From: Adhaeretor mobilis
GTDB lineage: Bacteria > Planctomycetota > Planctomycetia > Pirellulales > Lacipirellulaceae
Direction: 5' to 3'
Assembly (NCBI RefSeq): GCF_007741515.1
Contig: NZ_CP036263.1
Location: 1,240,001 to 1,304,000, forward strand
Length of the DNA: 64,000 bases
Part shown: one piece after another, positions 1 to 9,683 of the stretch
Numbering within the stretch: the stretch's first letter is position 1
Layout: every line of letters starts with the position of its first letter
Translations under genes and position numbers: made by a program
The notes under the pieces: model-generated
What the model saw: the letters and a program-made list of their open reading frames with translations, nothing else
Database searches by the model: none
Told to the model about the DNA's origin: nothing

Positions 1-262
1 CTGATTCACGAAAATCGCGGATCGCTTGGGCATCGCCACCAAGTTCCACCGCACGATTCACATCACGCCAGCCGGCGCTGCTGGCTCCCTGGTCGAAGCG
101 CTCACGGGCCCGACCGAGTAACCGGCCTGCGAGGTTCTGCGACAGCTTTTTGGCGGGCAGGAACTCACGCAGCTCTTTGTCGGTCAGTGCTTCGGCAGCC
201 TCGTCCCAGCGCCCTTCAGCCACTGCCATCCGTACCGTGCGAAGTTGTAGTCGCCAAAACAT
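1..262 (-). CDS. Conserved hypothetical protein, partial (3' end outside window)
   Basis: From an ATG at 262 the minus strand stays open for 87 codons to the window edge, so the C-terminus is missing. The product begins MFWRLQLRTVRMAVAEGRWD and is rich in Arg, Glu and Ala. It has no signal peptide or membrane segment. The spacing of segments such as AVAEGRWDEAAEAL and AGRLLGRARERF suggests paired helices of a TPR-like kind. Longer planctomycete proteins with similar helical leaders can carry FHA domains, but no FHA sequence is visible in this part. Function not assigned. Confidence 0.6.
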   Translation of the reverse strand, partial: MFWRLQLRTVRMAVAEGRWDEAAEALTDKELREFLPAKKLSQNLAGRLLGRARERFDQGASSAGWRDVNRAVELGGDAQAIRDFRES

Positions 263-320
263 AGGGGGGAGGCCAGAGGCTAGGGGCGAGAGGGGATAGG
301 CGAGGGGGGACTTCAATTAG

Positions 321-451
321 TGTCATTCCGAAGGAGCCTAGGCGACGAGGAAGCAATGTCATTCCGACGGGAGGTTAGCCGACCGAGGAATCCATTCTCA
401 ACCTGAGTTCAGTCCGGATTCCTCAGTCGCTCGGCTCCTATCGGAATGACA
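321..451. repeat. Palindromic TGTCATTCCGA repeat, one full copy plus a half copy
   Basis: The full copy spans 357-451. It opens with TGTCATTCCGA and closes with TCGGAATGACA, and the inner arms CGAGGAATCC and GGATTCCTCAGTCG also pair. A half copy (321-356) lies directly upstream. A second full copy is at 55282-55386 and a worn copy at 45141-45230. It contains no gene and looks like a REP/MITE-type intergenic element. Confidence 0.8.
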
Positions 452-465
452 TGATTGCTTCGTTA

Positions 466-1281
466 TTAGTCCTCTACTTGAAGACTTACCGTGGCGAGCG
501 AATTCTCCGCTGGTCCTTCGACCATGAAATACTCAGCCACCTGATCGGTGATGTTTTCAGGAGCAGCTTCATTCAACGGAATTTCTTCGACGAAGTTCAC
601 ATCTGCGTTGGCGAGCTTGGCAGCTACGTCTAGGCGAGTGCGAATGTCGCTCATCAGGCCTTTGGCACGGGCGAGCTGGCTATCGTCGAATTGCAGGTCG
701 CTGGAGGCTTCGGCAACTTCTACGAGCTTAAGCTTCGCTTCCAGGTTCTCGACTTCCACTTGCAGCTGACGCTGCGAAGTCATCATAGCGGCGAGCTTTG
801 CTTGGGCGGCTTCCAGATTCCGCTGGCGAGCGTCGCGCATCTGCTGGAGGCTGCCAAGAGTGGCATCGCAGGTCTTGAAGCGATTGAAGCGTCGCGACAG
901 GTCCTGCTTCACTTCACCGGCCGTGTAGGTGTTGCTGGCGTAGCGGAACGTGCTCTTGCCGGTTTCCAGATCTGCCTGCAATCGCATGATGTCGGCCTTG
1001 TCTTTGTCTGCCTTGGTTTGAGCCTTTTCGATGCGACGGTCAAGTTCGGTGACTTCCACCTCCTCCTTGGCGATCACATGCATGGAGCGGCGGATTTCTG
1101 GCTCCAGATCGCGGACCATGTTGCGGGCCCGATCGATTTCAAATTCCATGGGCACGCTCTCTTTGACCGATGTGGTCACACGCTCGTACCCAGTCGAGAC
1201 GTAGCTTCCCAGGTTGCTACCTAGTAGCAGCCCTCCAAGGATTCCGAATGCTAGCGTGCCGTAAACGAGTTTCTTAATCAT
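466..1281 (-). CDS. Membrane-anchored coiled-coil protein, function unknown
   Basis: A 271-residue protein starting MIKKLVYGTLAFGILGG. One N-terminal membrane segment (about residues 4-25) is followed by a long charged coiled coil (about 45-215) and an acidic tail. The ATG at 1281 is chosen because GGAGG lies eight bases upstream; an in-frame TTG five codons earlier would overlap this ribosome-binding site. The architecture recalls PspA-like or other envelope coiled-coil proteins, but no family-defining motif is visible. The nearest same-strand gene is over 200 bases away, so it is probably transcribed alone. Confidence 0.75.
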   Translation of the reverse strand: MIKKLVYGTLAFGILGGLLLGSNLGSYVSTGYERVTTSVKESVPMEFEIDRARNMVRDLEPEIRRSMHVIAKEEVEVTELDRRIEKAQTKADKDKADIMRLQADLETGKSTFRYASNTYTAGEVKQDLSRRFNRFKTCDATLGSLQQMRDARQRNLEAAQAKLAAMMTSQRQLQVEVENLEAKLKLVEVAEASSDLQFDDSQLARAKGLMSDIRTRLDVAAKLANADVNFVEEIPLNEAAPENITDQVAEYFMVEGPAENSLATVSLQVED

Positions 1282-1506
1282 GGCTTTCGCCTCCAAAAAC
1301 AGTGCCGCTTGAGAGTGGCCGATTTTCTTGGTCTCTCAAGCAAAGCGGGTAAATAGTGTGGCAAAGGGTAGCGATCGACAGTTCCGTTCGCTGGCCGTCT
1401 AGTAGGGGTTTCGCGGGCTAGAACGCGATCTTGGGGATTTATTTGGAATTTTTTTGAGGCCGCTTGGGGGCTGCATTGGAATGAAACCTGCCTGTCATAC
1501 ACACCT

Positions 1507-1630
1507 CTCGTTCCCACGCTCCCGCGGTGGAAATACACTTGATAGACGCTCTCGCGCCAACCAATTGCCGTTTGGAGTTCTTAGCGAGTTAGGCAGACCA
1601 AACGAAATGTCACAGGAGCGTGGGAACGAG
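1507..1630. repeat. Inverted-repeat element with CTCGTTCCCACGCTCC ends
   Basis: The 16-base arm CTCGTTCCCACGCTCC (1507-1522) is matched exactly by its reverse complement at 1615-1630, enclosing about 92 bases with no convincing gene. The arm resembles the widespread CGTTCCCACGCTC class of bacterial intergenic repeats. The rest of the 1282-1769 gap shows no other feature I can support. Confidence 0.75.
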
Positions 1631-1769
1631 GGAGAGCTTCGCGCCTCTACGTGGGCCTAGCCTTTAGGTAGACTGGCGAGACTTGCGTTGTCACTTCTCG
1701 TGAAATGCCTAGAATGTAGGCTGTGAAGCGTCATTTCCCTCCTTAGCCCCCCTCCACAGAAGTTATCCC

Positions 1770-2531
1770 ATGTTGAAAGCTCCCTATTCCCGGCTGAGTT
1801 GCTTAGCCCTCCTCTTGGCTTGCTTCCCGTTGCTCGTCGGCTGCGGTCAGACCCCCGGGCTCAGCACAGCCGATCTCGACAAGTACCGCACCAGTTTCAC
1901 GCTGACTGAAGAACCAACCGGGGCCCAGTCGGTCTTGGATGTGCGCGAAATGCTCACGGGAGAAACCTCAGAAGATGCTCACGAGGGGCACGATCACGGC
2001 GAAGAAGCGCATCACGAGGACAACGACGAGAGCCACCACGAAGATCACGATGAAAGCCACCACGAAGACAGCGAAGACGATGATCCTAGCGATCACTCGG
2101 GACATGCTCACGAAGGACATGCACACGAAGGGCACGCAGAGGGCGAAGCGACACCACAGGAAGTGGTACTCGTTGGCTCAGTCGGTGGCGTCGCCAACCC
2201 TTGGCAAGAAACAGAGCCCGCCTTTCCGTTCTCTGAGAAGCACGCCGTACTGTACGTCGTAGACTCGGCCGAACTGCTGGAACTCGATGCCCACGCCCAC
2301 AACCACGCTCCAGGCGAAGAGTGCGCATTTTGTGCTGCCCACGCCGGCGACCAATCGAAGCTATTGGCTCGCGTTGAATTCAACAACGAAGACGGAAAAC
2401 TTCTCTCAGTTGGCAGTCGCAAGCTGTTTGACCTCAAAGAGAAGGAAACCGTCGTCATCCGCGGCAAGGCTCGCCTCGTCCCCGGCGGCACCATGATTGT
2501 CGAGGCCGACGGGCTGTACGTTCGCCGCTAG
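1770..2531 (+). CDS. Histidine-rich lipoprotein, probable metal binding
   Basis: A 253-residue protein with a lipoprotein signal ending in a lipobox (LLVGC, Cys near residue 25), so probably anchored on the outer face of a membrane. Residues about 70-125 are packed with His, Glu and Asp (HEGHDHGEEAHHEDNDE, then HAHEGHAHEGHAEG), as in zinc or copper binding regions. A second cluster, HAHNHAPGEECAFC, follows near residue 175. The C-terminal ~110 residues form a beta-rich domain. The next gene, 44 bases on, encodes an HMA-type protein on the same strand, so a shared role in metal handling is inferred. The metal is unknown. Confidence 0.75.
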   Translation: MLKAPYSRLSCLALLLACFPLLVGCGQTPGLSTADLDKYRTSFTLTEEPTGAQSVLDVREMLTGETSEDAHEGHDHGEEAHHEDNDESHHEDHDESHHEDSEDDDPSDHSGHAHEGHAHEGHAEGEATPQEVVLVGSVGGVANPWQETEPAFPFSEKHAVLYVVDSAELLELDAHAHNHAPGEECAFCAAHAGDQSKLLARVEFNNEDGKLLSVGSRKLFDLKEKETVVIRGKARLVPGGTMIVEADGLYVRR

Positions 2532-2575
2532 AAGTCATCTCCATTCATTTCTCCAGCAAAAAAACAGAGAACCCC

Positions 2576-3130
2576 ATGCGCATACTTTCCACCCTCTCAC
2601 TCATCGTCTCGCTATCTGTAACGCTTGCGGTTTCGCCGCTAGCGACCGCCAAGGCTACGACCTCTTCAAAAGAACAAGCCACGGCGAAACCACCAGCGGT
2701 GAGGACCCTCGCCACGAAAGAGCAGCTAAAGAATACACTGGAACTGAAAGTAGCGCCCAAGGTTATTAAGCTCGCCCCAAGCCAAACAGCCGTTTACGTG
2801 GAGAGTATTCACTGTGCGCACTGCGCGAAGAAGATTGTTCGCAAGGTGATCACGCTCAAAGGCGTGCAAGGCATCTCAACCGACGTGAAGGGTAACTTCG
2901 CGATCATCACGGCCCAGAAGAAAAAACAGGTGAAAGCCGATGATCTTTGGAAAGCGTTCCAATCAGCCGGCTATCAGCCCTTGAAGCTCATTGGGCCTGA
3001 GGGCACGTTCGCTGCCGACAAGAAGACGAAATCGCCGCTGTTGGTCGCTTTGCCAAAGCAACTCAAGGAAGGGTCGGCTAAGACCGCTCCCGTTAAGAGT
3101 GCGGCAAAGCCAAGCGCCACCAAGAGCTAG
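2576..3130 (+). CDS. Secreted heavy-metal-associated (HMA) domain protein
   Basis: 184 residues with an N-terminal signal peptide (MRILSTLSLIVSLSVTLAVS) ending before an Ala/Thr/Lys-rich linker. Residues about 75-145 form one HMA fold carrying the CxxC metal site in ESIHCAHCAKKIV and the usual second half ending in AFQSAGYQPL. The tail is a low-complexity Lys/Ala/Pro region. It lies directly after the His-rich lipoprotein gene in the same direction, so the two are probably co-transcribed. Single soluble HMA proteins usually move or buffer Cu or Zn; here the location would be extracytoplasmic. Partner unknown. Confidence 0.8.
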   Translation: MRILSTLSLIVSLSVTLAVSPLATAKATTSSKEQATAKPPAVRTLATKEQLKNTLELKVAPKVIKLAPSQTAVYVESIHCAHCAKKIVRKVITLKGVQGISTDVKGNFAIITAQKKKQVKADDLWKAFQSAGYQPLKLIGPEGTFAADKKTKSPLLVALPKQLKEGSAKTAPVKSAAKPSATKS

Positions 3131-3174
3131 TCAGCTGTTACTCATGGGCGGCTGATCGCGGTTCTGCCGAGACT

Positions 3175-3669
3175 ATGGCAGACATCAAGATCGAGAAAAA
3201 CCCCGAGCGCGGCGGCTACGTGCTGCGTGCCAATTGCGTGGTGCCCGAGCGAATCGAGCGTGTGTTCGATTATTTCGCGAACGCTTTTAATCTGGAGGAA
3301 CTCACGCCTCGCTGGTTGAATTTCACGGTTGCCACACCTCCTCCGATCGTCATGCGCGAGGGAGTGTTGATCGACTATAGGCTGACACTGCACGGCATCC
3401 CCGTTCGCTGGCAGTCGGAAATCTCCGCCTGGGAGCCCCACCGCCGGTTTGTCGATCAAGCACTTCGTAGCCCCTACCGCTGGTGGCACCACGAGCATCT
3501 ATTCGAAGAAGTGGAGGGTGGAACTCGCGTCACAGATATCGTTCAGTACGGCGTTCCCGGCGGGGCTCTTATCCATTTCTTAGCGGTAAAGCGAGATGTT
3601 CAGCGAATCTTCGAATATCGCCAGCAGCAGCTTGCCGCAGTATTTCCGAATTCTGGGCCTGGCGAGTAG
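3175..3669 (+). CDS. SRPBCC-family (START/cyclase-like) ligand-binding protein
   Basis: 164 residues with no signal peptide. The spacing of conserved segments (FDYFANAFNLEELTP, RWQSEISAWEPHRRF, WHHEHLFEE, VQYGVPGGAL) fits a single SRPBCC helix-grip fold of the kind that binds hydrophobic ligands. The C-terminal helix has RDVQRIFEYRQQQL. The ligand cannot be read from the sequence. It begins 44 bases after the HMA gene and could belong to the same transcript, though no functional link is evident. Confidence 0.8.
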   Translation: MADIKIEKNPERGGYVLRANCVVPERIERVFDYFANAFNLEELTPRWLNFTVATPPPIVMREGVLIDYRLTLHGIPVRWQSEISAWEPHRRFVDQALRSPYRWWHHEHLFEEVEGGTRVTDIVQYGVPGGALIHFLAVKRDVQRIFEYRQQQLAAVFPNSGPGE

Positions 3670-3735
3670 CCAGGAGTCTATCCCTGTCAGCTAAACATGA
3701 GTCGAGGACGCTTTCAAAAACCATGAGATCGGTTA

Positions 3736-3928
3736 GCCGCGACACTTCGTCCGGCTTGAGGGCTGCCTATTTTAGCGGCTTGCTCGGACAAGTGTCGGGG
3801 CCGCTTGCGGCAAGAGGCCTTAAAACCCTTGTACTCGACCCCCTTAGCCTCTTGTGCTGCGCACACCGACACTTCTCCCTTGCAACAATACGAGTAAAAC
3901 AAAGCGAAATGAGGAGAAAGTGTCGGTG
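3736..3928. repeat. Two adjacent CGACACTT inverted repeats in a gene-free gap
   Basis: In the 460-base gap between the SRPBCC gene and fcl, GACACTT..AAGTGTC arms pair at 3736-3753 and 3784-3801. A second pair, CACCGACACTTCTCC (3864-3878) with GGAGAAAGTGTCGGTG (3913-3928), follows. Both share the CCGACACTT core. There is no credible gene here; the rest of 3670-4130 holds nothing else I can name. Confidence 0.5.
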
Positions 3929-4130
3929 CTACCCAAATATTGGACTTGTGTATAACTGACAGAATCTATCCCTGAGCCCTTAATTTCGCCACAGTACTCC
4001 CACTGCGACACGGGGAAGAACAATTCAGGCTTTTCCCGCGGGACTTCTCCCTGCTCTCTTCGGCACGGGGGGGTATTAGAGGTATAATTCGCGGTTGGCT
4101 TCCTCCATCGCTTCGCATAAAACATTTCGC

Positions 4131-5123
4131 ATGTCTCCCACCCCCAAGTCAACTAGCTCCCTGCCGACTGACGCACCTGTCTACGTGACGGGCCATCGCG
4201 GCATGGTGGGTTCGGCAATGGTGCGATGCCTGGAGGCCGCCGGCTTCTCCAAAATACTTACGGCCACACGTCAAGAAGTCGATCTGCGGGATCAGCGGGC
4301 GGTCAACGATTGGTTCGCGACGAACAAGCCGGCTTACGTATTTCACGCAGCTGGCACGGTGGGTGGCATTCACGCGAATAGCTCTCGCCCGGCCGATTTT
4401 CTGTACGACAACCTGATGATGCACGCGACTGTGTTGCATGCGTCTTGGCAGATAGGCGTCGAGAAGCTGCTCTATTTGGGTAGCTCTTGCATATACCCTC
4501 GCAATTGTCCGCAGCCGATCAAAGAGGAGTACCTGCTTACCGGGCCGTTGGAAGTCACCAACGATGCCTATGCCATTGCAAAGATCGCGGGGCTCAAGTC
4601 GTGCGAAGCGTATCGCCGCCAGCACGATTGCAATTTTATCTCGGCCATGCCAACGAATCTGTACGGTACAAACGACAACTTCGACTTGAAGACTTCACAC
4701 GTGTTGCCCGCGCTGATCCGAAAGTTTCACGATTGTCGTGAGGCCGGCGGCGGCGAAGTTTCTATCTGGGGAACCGGCAGTCCCATGCGAGAGTTTCTCC
4801 ACGTAGACGATCTGGCCGATGCTTGCCTGTTTCTCATGAATAACTACAACGAAGCCGGAATTGTCAATGTGGGCACTGGCACGGATGTCACCATCCGCGA
4901 GCTGGCCGAGTTGATCCAAGAAATCGTCTGCCCAGAGGCTCAACTGACCTTCGATACCAGCATGCCTGACGGCACGCCACGAAAGCTGCTCGATGTGAGC
5001 AAGCTGCACAATTTGGGTTGGCACCACAAGATTGAGCTACGCGAAGGCATCGCCCGCACGTATGATTGGTTTCAAGAGAATCTGGCCGCCGGAGCGGAGA
5101 TCCGCGGCACTGCAGTTAGATAA
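4131..5123 (+). CDS. fcl: GDP-L-fucose synthase
   Basis: An SDR-type epimerase/reductase that converts GDP-4-keto-6-deoxymannose to GDP-L-fucose with NADPH. The nucleotide-binding motif is [14 protein letters not shown] near the N-terminus. The catalytic triad is visible as Ser in [12 protein letters not shown] and Tyr/Lys in [10 protein letters not shown], and [16 protein letters not shown] is typical of the family. The ATG at 4131 gives about 330 residues, normal length; an earlier TTG would add a non-conserved leader. gmd, which makes its substrate, lies 82 bases downstream on the same strand, so the pair supplies activated fucose for surface glycans. Confidence 0.93.
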   Translation: MSPTPKSTSSLPTDAPVYVTGHRGMVGSAMVRCLEAAGFSKILTATRQEVDLRDQRAVNDWFATNKPAYVFHAAGTVGGIHANSSRPADFLYDNLMMHATVLHASWQIGVEKLLYLGSSCIYPRNCPQPIKEEYLLTGPLEVTNDAYAIAKIAGLKSCEAYRRQHDCNFISAMPTNLYGTNDNFDLKTSHVLPALIRKFHDCREAGGGEVSIWGTGSPMREFLHVDDLADACLFLMNNYNEAGIVNVGTGTDVTIRELAELIQEIVCPEAQLTFDTSMPDGTPRKLLDVSKLHNLGWHHKIELREGIARTYDWFQENLAAGAEIRGTAVR

Positions 5124-5205
5124 AATCCTTAACACCGAATAGCACTACCATCCTTCAGGGGCCACTTTTTATTGCGAAAGTGAGCCCAACGAGCGTTTGA
5201 AAACT

Positions 5206-6297
5206 ATGGCATCTACAGCAGCACTTCCCAAACTCAACGGCAAGACCGCGCTAATCACGGGCATCACCGGTCAAGATGGCTCGTACTTGTCGGAACTCTT
5301 ACTCAGTAAGGGCTACAAGGTCTGGGGCATCATCCGCCGCAGTTCGTCGTTCAACACCGAGCGGATCGATCATCTCTACCAAGACCCGCACGAGTCGGAC
5401 GTACGATTGCGACTCTGCTATGGCGATCTCAACGACGCGAGTAGCATCAACCGCATTCTAAAAGTCGTACGCCCCGACGAAGTCTATAACCTGGGTGCCC
5501 AGTCGCACGTGAAAGTTTCGTTTGAAATCCCCGAGTACACGGCGGATGTCACGGGGCTAGGCACGGTGCGAATCCTGGAAGCAATGCGTGAACTGGATTT
5601 AGATGCACGCTTCTACCAAGCTTCCTCCTCAGAGTTGTACGGCAAAGTGGTCGAGTCGCCCCAGAAGGAAACCACACCGTTTTATCCACGCAGCCCCTAC
5701 GCCGCAGCCAAAGCGTATGCGTTTCATATCACGCGCAACTATCGCGAGTCGTACGGCATGTTTGCCGTCAACGGCATCCTGTTCAATCACGAATCGCCCC
5801 GCCGCGGCGAGACGTTCGTAACACGCAAGATCAGCCGCGCAGCGGCCCGCATCAAGCTCGGCCAGCAAGAGTGCGTGTACCTCGGCAATCTCGACGCCCG
5901 TCGCGACTGGGGATTTGCTGGGGACTACGTGGATGCCATGTGGCGCATGCTGCAAGTCGACACCCCAGACGACTACGTGATCGCCACCGGCGAGACGCAC
6001 ACCGTGCGTAGCTTCTGCGAGCTCTGCTTTGCCGAAGTCGGTTTGCCTTTGGAATGGTCTGGCAGCGAGACCAACGAGATTGGCAAAGACCCAGCCGGGA
6101 ATACCGTTATCAAGATCGATCCCCGCTACTTCCGTCCCGCTGAGGTCGACTTGCTCCTTGGCGACGCCACCAGAGCGAAAGAGGAACTCGGCTGGGAGCC
6201 TACCGTGTCGCTCGCCGAGCTGGCCAAGATGATGGTGCAAAACGATCTCCAACTAGCCACCTCCCAAGCTGGTAACATGGTTGGCAACGAAGTTTAA
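5206..6297 (+). CDS. gmd: GDP-mannose 4,6-dehydratase
   Basis: First step of GDP-L-fucose synthesis: NADP-dependent dehydration of GDP-mannose. Motifs in order are [14 protein letters not shown] (dinucleotide binding), [27 protein letters not shown], the Ser of ASSSELYGK, the Tyr/Lys of [12 protein letters not shown] and [17 protein letters not shown]. The ATG at 5206 gives 363 residues, the expected size; an in-frame TTG three codons earlier is less likely. It follows fcl, so order is fcl then gmd, and both are probably on one transcript. Confidence 0.95.
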   Translation: MASTAALPKLNGKTALITGITGQDGSYLSELLLSKGYKVWGIIRRSSSFNTERIDHLYQDPHESDVRLRLCYGDLNDASSINRILKVVRPDEVYNLGAQSHVKVSFEIPEYTADVTGLGTVRILEAMRELDLDARFYQASSSELYGKVVESPQKETTPFYPRSPYAAAKAYAFHITRNYRESYGMFAVNGILFNHESPRRGETFVTRKISRAAARIKLGQQECVYLGNLDARRDWGFAGDYVDAMWRMLQVDTPDDYVIATGETHTVRSFCELCFAEVGLPLEWSGSETNEIGKDPAGNTVIKIDPRYFRPAEVDLLLGDATRAKEELGWEPTVSLAELAKMMVQNDLQLATSQAGNMVGNEV

Positions 6298-6322
6298 CGA
6301 ATCAATTTATTCAAGGTACACC

Positions 6323-7135
6323 ATGAAATACTTAGCCGCATTGCTGATCGCACTCACACTCTCCGCCCATGCCCAGGCGTTGGACATCATCTCTTGGAAC
6401 GTCGAGTCCGGCGGAGCGGACCCCGAGATCATCGCCCAGCAGTTGGCAGAACTCCCCAGGGCAGATGCGTATCTATTACAGGAAGTCGATGCTCGCGATA
6501 TCGGTCGCTACGCCTTCGCCGTGCGAGAGAAGCATGGTAAAGGCTATAAGTATTTCGTTACCTCGTTGGGTGGCAGAGACCGACTGGCAATTATCGTGGA
6601 TGGAACGAAGTTCCACATCCGCTCGTTTTCTGAACTGATGAGCTACAAGAAGTATCGTCTCAACGATTTCGGCCATCGCTCGCCCTTGGTGACTCACTTG
6701 GAAAGAAAATCCGATGGGCAAGAGCTATTGTTAGTCACCGTGCATCTGGCTCGCGGCAATGAAGACTTACGAAAAGAGCAAGCCACCGGTCTAAGCGAAT
6801 GGGCCAAGGCGCAGTCGTTTCCCGTAATCTTGGCAGGCGATTGCAACTTCGACCTCGATATCATCAACAAGCGAGGCAACGCCTCGTACGATGCCTTCCT
6901 GGCGACCAAGGTGTGGCAGATGGCAGCTCTCGACGAAGAGATCGATACCAACTGGGACGACCGCGATGGAGATGGAGTCGACAACTACCCGAACTCTCGC
7001 CTTGATTTCGCTGCCGTGAAGGCGAACGGCAAGCCACTCACCACCAAGAGCTACGTGATCGTCCGCCCCGGCGACTTCCCAGATACCGAAGCCACCAGCG
7101 ACCACCGCCCGTTGTTTCTGAACGTTTCGCCGTAG
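6323..7135 (+). CDS. Secreted endonuclease/exonuclease/phosphatase (EEP) family protein
   Basis: 270 residues with a signal peptide ([19 protein letters not shown]). EEP-fold landmarks follow in order: [10 protein letters not shown], the metal-binding Glu of [19 protein letters not shown], the DxN of [11 protein letters not shown] and the terminal SDH of ATSDHRPLF. An acidic [14 protein letters not shown] loop sits before the last motif. Substrate could be nucleic acid, a phosphoester or a sphingolipid head group; the sequence does not decide. The start at 6323 is chosen because the signal peptide begins there. It lies 25 bases after gmd on the same strand. Confidence 0.82.
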   Translation: MKYLAALLIALTLSAHAQALDIISWNVESGGADPEIIAQQLAELPRADAYLLQEVDARDIGRYAFAVREKHGKGYKYFVTSLGGRDRLAIIVDGTKFHIRSFSELMSYKKYRLNDFGHRSPLVTHLERKSDGQELLLVTVHLARGNEDLRKEQATGLSEWAKAQSFPVILAGDCNFDLDIINKRGNASYDAFLATKVWQMAALDEEIDTNWDDRDGDGVDNYPNSRLDFAAVKANGKPLTTKSYVIVRPGDFPDTEATSDHRPLFLNVSP

Positions 7136-7145
7136 TAATCGCTCG

Positions 7146-7568
<423 letters not shown>

Positions 7569-7585
7569 AGGGTAGCCAACTGACT

Positions 7586-8473
7586 CTACCGCCGAATCGC
7601 CTCGGAGAAGTCACGCCCGTCGGCCATGCTCCAGGCTTTCGCGTTGATGTACGCTTTTGCCTTGGTTTCCGCAAACGAGCCCTCCTTCTCAATGAGCCCT
7701 TCCTTGTAGGCGAGTTCGTCGGAGTAGCCGGGCAGTAGCACGTGGTAGTCGTACTTGATGCGTTTGGGGTGAATTCGGTTGATGTGGCGTACGAGATTGG
7801 TTGTGCAGTTGTTGGTGACTGTGTTATAGAACTCGGGGTGCACGGCTAACTCGTTCGCTCTGCCCATGACGTCCACAAACAGGCGTTGAGCTTGCTCGGG
7901 CGTGGCTTTGGTGCGATACAGGTACACATTCTCGTTGCGGAAATGCGTGCGCACGCGGATCACATCGCGCTCGTCCGCCACGACGTACATCAATTCATAT
8001 TGGCGAGCGCTCCCTTTCCAGGCAGCGTAAGATTCGCCAACCTCTTTGCGAGTCTCTACGCTTACCGTCAAATGCTCGGGCGGGCCATCGTCGTTGGCAA
8101 ATTCGAAGCTCAGCATCGTATGAGCGAGACTCGGCATCCCCTCGAAGGGGACCATGAAGAAGTCGACGCCGCGTAAGTCGCTCAAGCGATAGGTGCGATC
8201 ATCGTGATTGACGACAAACTCTTCGCCGGTTGCATCTTCCTCAGTGCCCAGTTCGGCGCCTGCTACGGTGTCTACTCCTGGGGCGAGATCGGTGCCGCCA
8301 AAGTATTGGCAGTGGCGCACGTTGTGTACTTTAACTTCGTCGCCGGAGATTTCCGCGTAGGGTAGCACGGCTTGCTCGGGTGCCCAGTTGCGCGCGTTGG
8401 ACGGCGCCATGACCTTTGCGGCACTTTGGCAACCAAGCAGCAAGGAAACAGCGATGAGAAGAAAGGCACGCAT
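7586..8473 (-). CDS. Lnb-type N-terminal domain (DUF4105) lipoprotein
   Basis: 295 residues with a lipoprotein signal (MRAFLLIAVSLLLGC, lipobox Cys about 15). The DUF4105 pattern is clear: NWAPEQAVLPYAEISGDEV, HNVRHCQYFGG, SFEFANDDGPPEHLTVSVET and the putative active-site Cys in FYNTVTNNCTTNLV. This domain is the periplasmic part of Lnb, a lipoprotein N-acyltransferase found in some Gram-positives. Here the Lnb membrane part is absent, so the substrate is uncertain. It is convergent with yjbQ and transcribed alone. Confidence 0.8.
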   Translation of the reverse strand: MRAFLLIAVSLLLGCQSAAKVMAPSNARNWAPEQAVLPYAEISGDEVKVHNVRHCQYFGGTDLAPGVDTVAGAELGTEEDATGEEFVVNHDDRTYRLSDLRGVDFFMVPFEGMPSLAHTMLSFEFANDDGPPEHLTVSVETRKEVGESYAAWKGSARQYELMYVVADERDVIRVRTHFRNENVYLYRTKATPEQAQRLFVDVMGRANELAVHPEFYNTVTNNCTTNLVRHINRIHPKRIKYDYHVLLPGYSDELAYKEGLIEKEGSFAETKAKAYINAKAWSMADGRDFSEAIRR

Positions 8474-8536
8474 AAGCGGCGAACCGTAGCAAACCGCTAG
8501 CAGGGGCTCAATGGCAACTTTGGTCTGGCAATTCCG

Positions 8537-8819
8537 CCGCTTGCGGCTTAGCCGAAATTGCTCGCTATGTCGGAACTGCCTGCCATGAGCTTGGCAATAT
8601 TTTCTGGCAAGACTACTTTTTTAACCACTAAGAACACTAAGAACGAAAGAGAAATGAGTTTCTCACGATTCTGGAAATCTAGGCATGTTTAGCGTGGATA
8701 GGAGGTTCTATAAGGCCAAGTCTTGGTGATCTTCGTGTTCTTTGTGGTTCTCAACGTTTCGCCCCATAGATTTGACACACCCTCTGCCGTGCTGGAATTG
8801 CCTGCTAAGCCGCAAGCGG
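8537..8819. repeat. Nested inverted repeats between the DUF4105 gene and hisG
   Basis: Outer arms CCGCTTGCGGCTTAGC (8537-8552) and GCTAAGCCGCAAGCGG (8804-8819) are exact complements. Inside them lies a second pair, AACCACTAAGAACACTAAG (from 8623) and CTTCGTGTTCTTTGTGGTT (8731-8749), one of six copies of the AACCRC..AAGA family in this window. The right outer arm abuts the hisG stop codon, and the last HisG residues (NCRL) are read from the neighbouring repeat-like sequence. No gene is seen in 8474-8819. Confidence 0.7.
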
Positions 8820-9677
8820 CTAGAGGCGGCAATTCGCGATTTTCGTCTCGAGGATCGCTGCGGCGCCCAATTCTTCGAGCTGCTCCATGATGTCGATCAC
8901 CTCACCACGTTTGACCATAGCCCGCACGCTGAACCAGCCCGCTTCTTCCAAGCGATTGACGGTTGGTGAAGAGAAGCCGGGGGTTACCTTTTCCGCAGCG
9001 GCGAGATTCTTCTCCTCGATATTGTATTCCAACAGCGAATAGGCCCGCGCGATGACGACGCCTTCGATCCGGCGAGTGATCCGGTCTGCCAGTGCTGTGT
9101 GCTTGGTGGCTGGATTCTGTACGAGGGCCGTTTCGTAACGGCCAATTTCCTCCAGAATCCGCAGGCGATTTGCCGCCAGCGTGCTACCCGTTTCGACGAG
9201 GTCAACAATCGCGTCGGCTACACCCAGGGCGATCATGACTTCCACTGAACCGGTTAGCTCTACGACGTGCGGATCAACGCCATGTTCTGCAAGGAACGTG
9301 CGTGTGACGTGCGGAAAGCTTGTGGCGATACGTTTGCCGGCGAGGTCCGCGGGGGTTTTTGCGGAGCTGTCTTCGGGCACGCAAATCGCCAGCCCGCAAT
9401 TGCCTACGCCAAGATTCAATCGCGTGGTGAGGGTGGCGCCGCTCTCAGCAACCAAGTCGCTGCCGGTAATGCCGAGATCGATTGCGCCTTCCGCACACAG
9501 AATCGGAATATCGTCGGTGCGCAGAAAAGTCACATCGATCGGCATATCGCGCACGCGGGCAAACAGACTGCGATCTTGTCGTCGGAAACGCAGGCCAGCG
9601 TCTTTAAGAAGCTGCCCCGCCAGATCAGCCAGCCGGCCTTTACTGGGGATGCCAATACGTAGGTTGTTTGAGTTCAT
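8820..9677 (-). CDS. hisG: ATP phosphoribosyltransferase, long form
   Basis: First enzyme of histidine synthesis (ATP + PRPP). 285 residues, the long HisG with its own C-terminal regulatory domain, so no HisZ partner is expected. Landmarks are IGIPSKGRLADLA, the periplasmic-binding-like core with DLGITGSDLV and ICVPEDSS, the PRPP loop region DAIVDLVETGSTLAANRL, and a C-terminal ACT-like half (PGFSSPTVNRLEEAGWFSVRAMV). hisE lies upstream on the same strand but is separated by a 473-bp inverted-repeat element whose end is only six bases from the ATG; no clear ribosome-binding site remains there. Confidence 0.95.
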   Translation of the reverse strand: MNSNNLRIGIPSKGRLADLAGQLLKDAGLRFRRQDRSLFARVRDMPIDVTFLRTDDIPILCAEGAIDLGITGSDLVAESGATLTTRLNLGVGNCGLAICVPEDSSAKTPADLAGKRIATSFPHVTRTFLAEHGVDPHVVELTGSVEVMIALGVADAIVDLVETGSTLAANRLRILEEIGRYETALVQNPATKHTALADRITRRIEGVVIARAYSLLEYNIEEKNLAAAEKVTPGFSSPTVNRLEEAGWFSVRAMVKRGEVIDIMEQLEELGAAAILETKIANCRL

Positions 9678-9683
9678 TTTATT

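Noticed and set aside
1278..1660. Small open frames across the 1507-1630 repeat
   Set aside because: Frames run through an inverted repeat and lack any protein-like pattern.
5629..6252. 207-codon minus-strand frame opposite gmd
   Set aside because: Antisense shadow; gmd is complete with all motifs.
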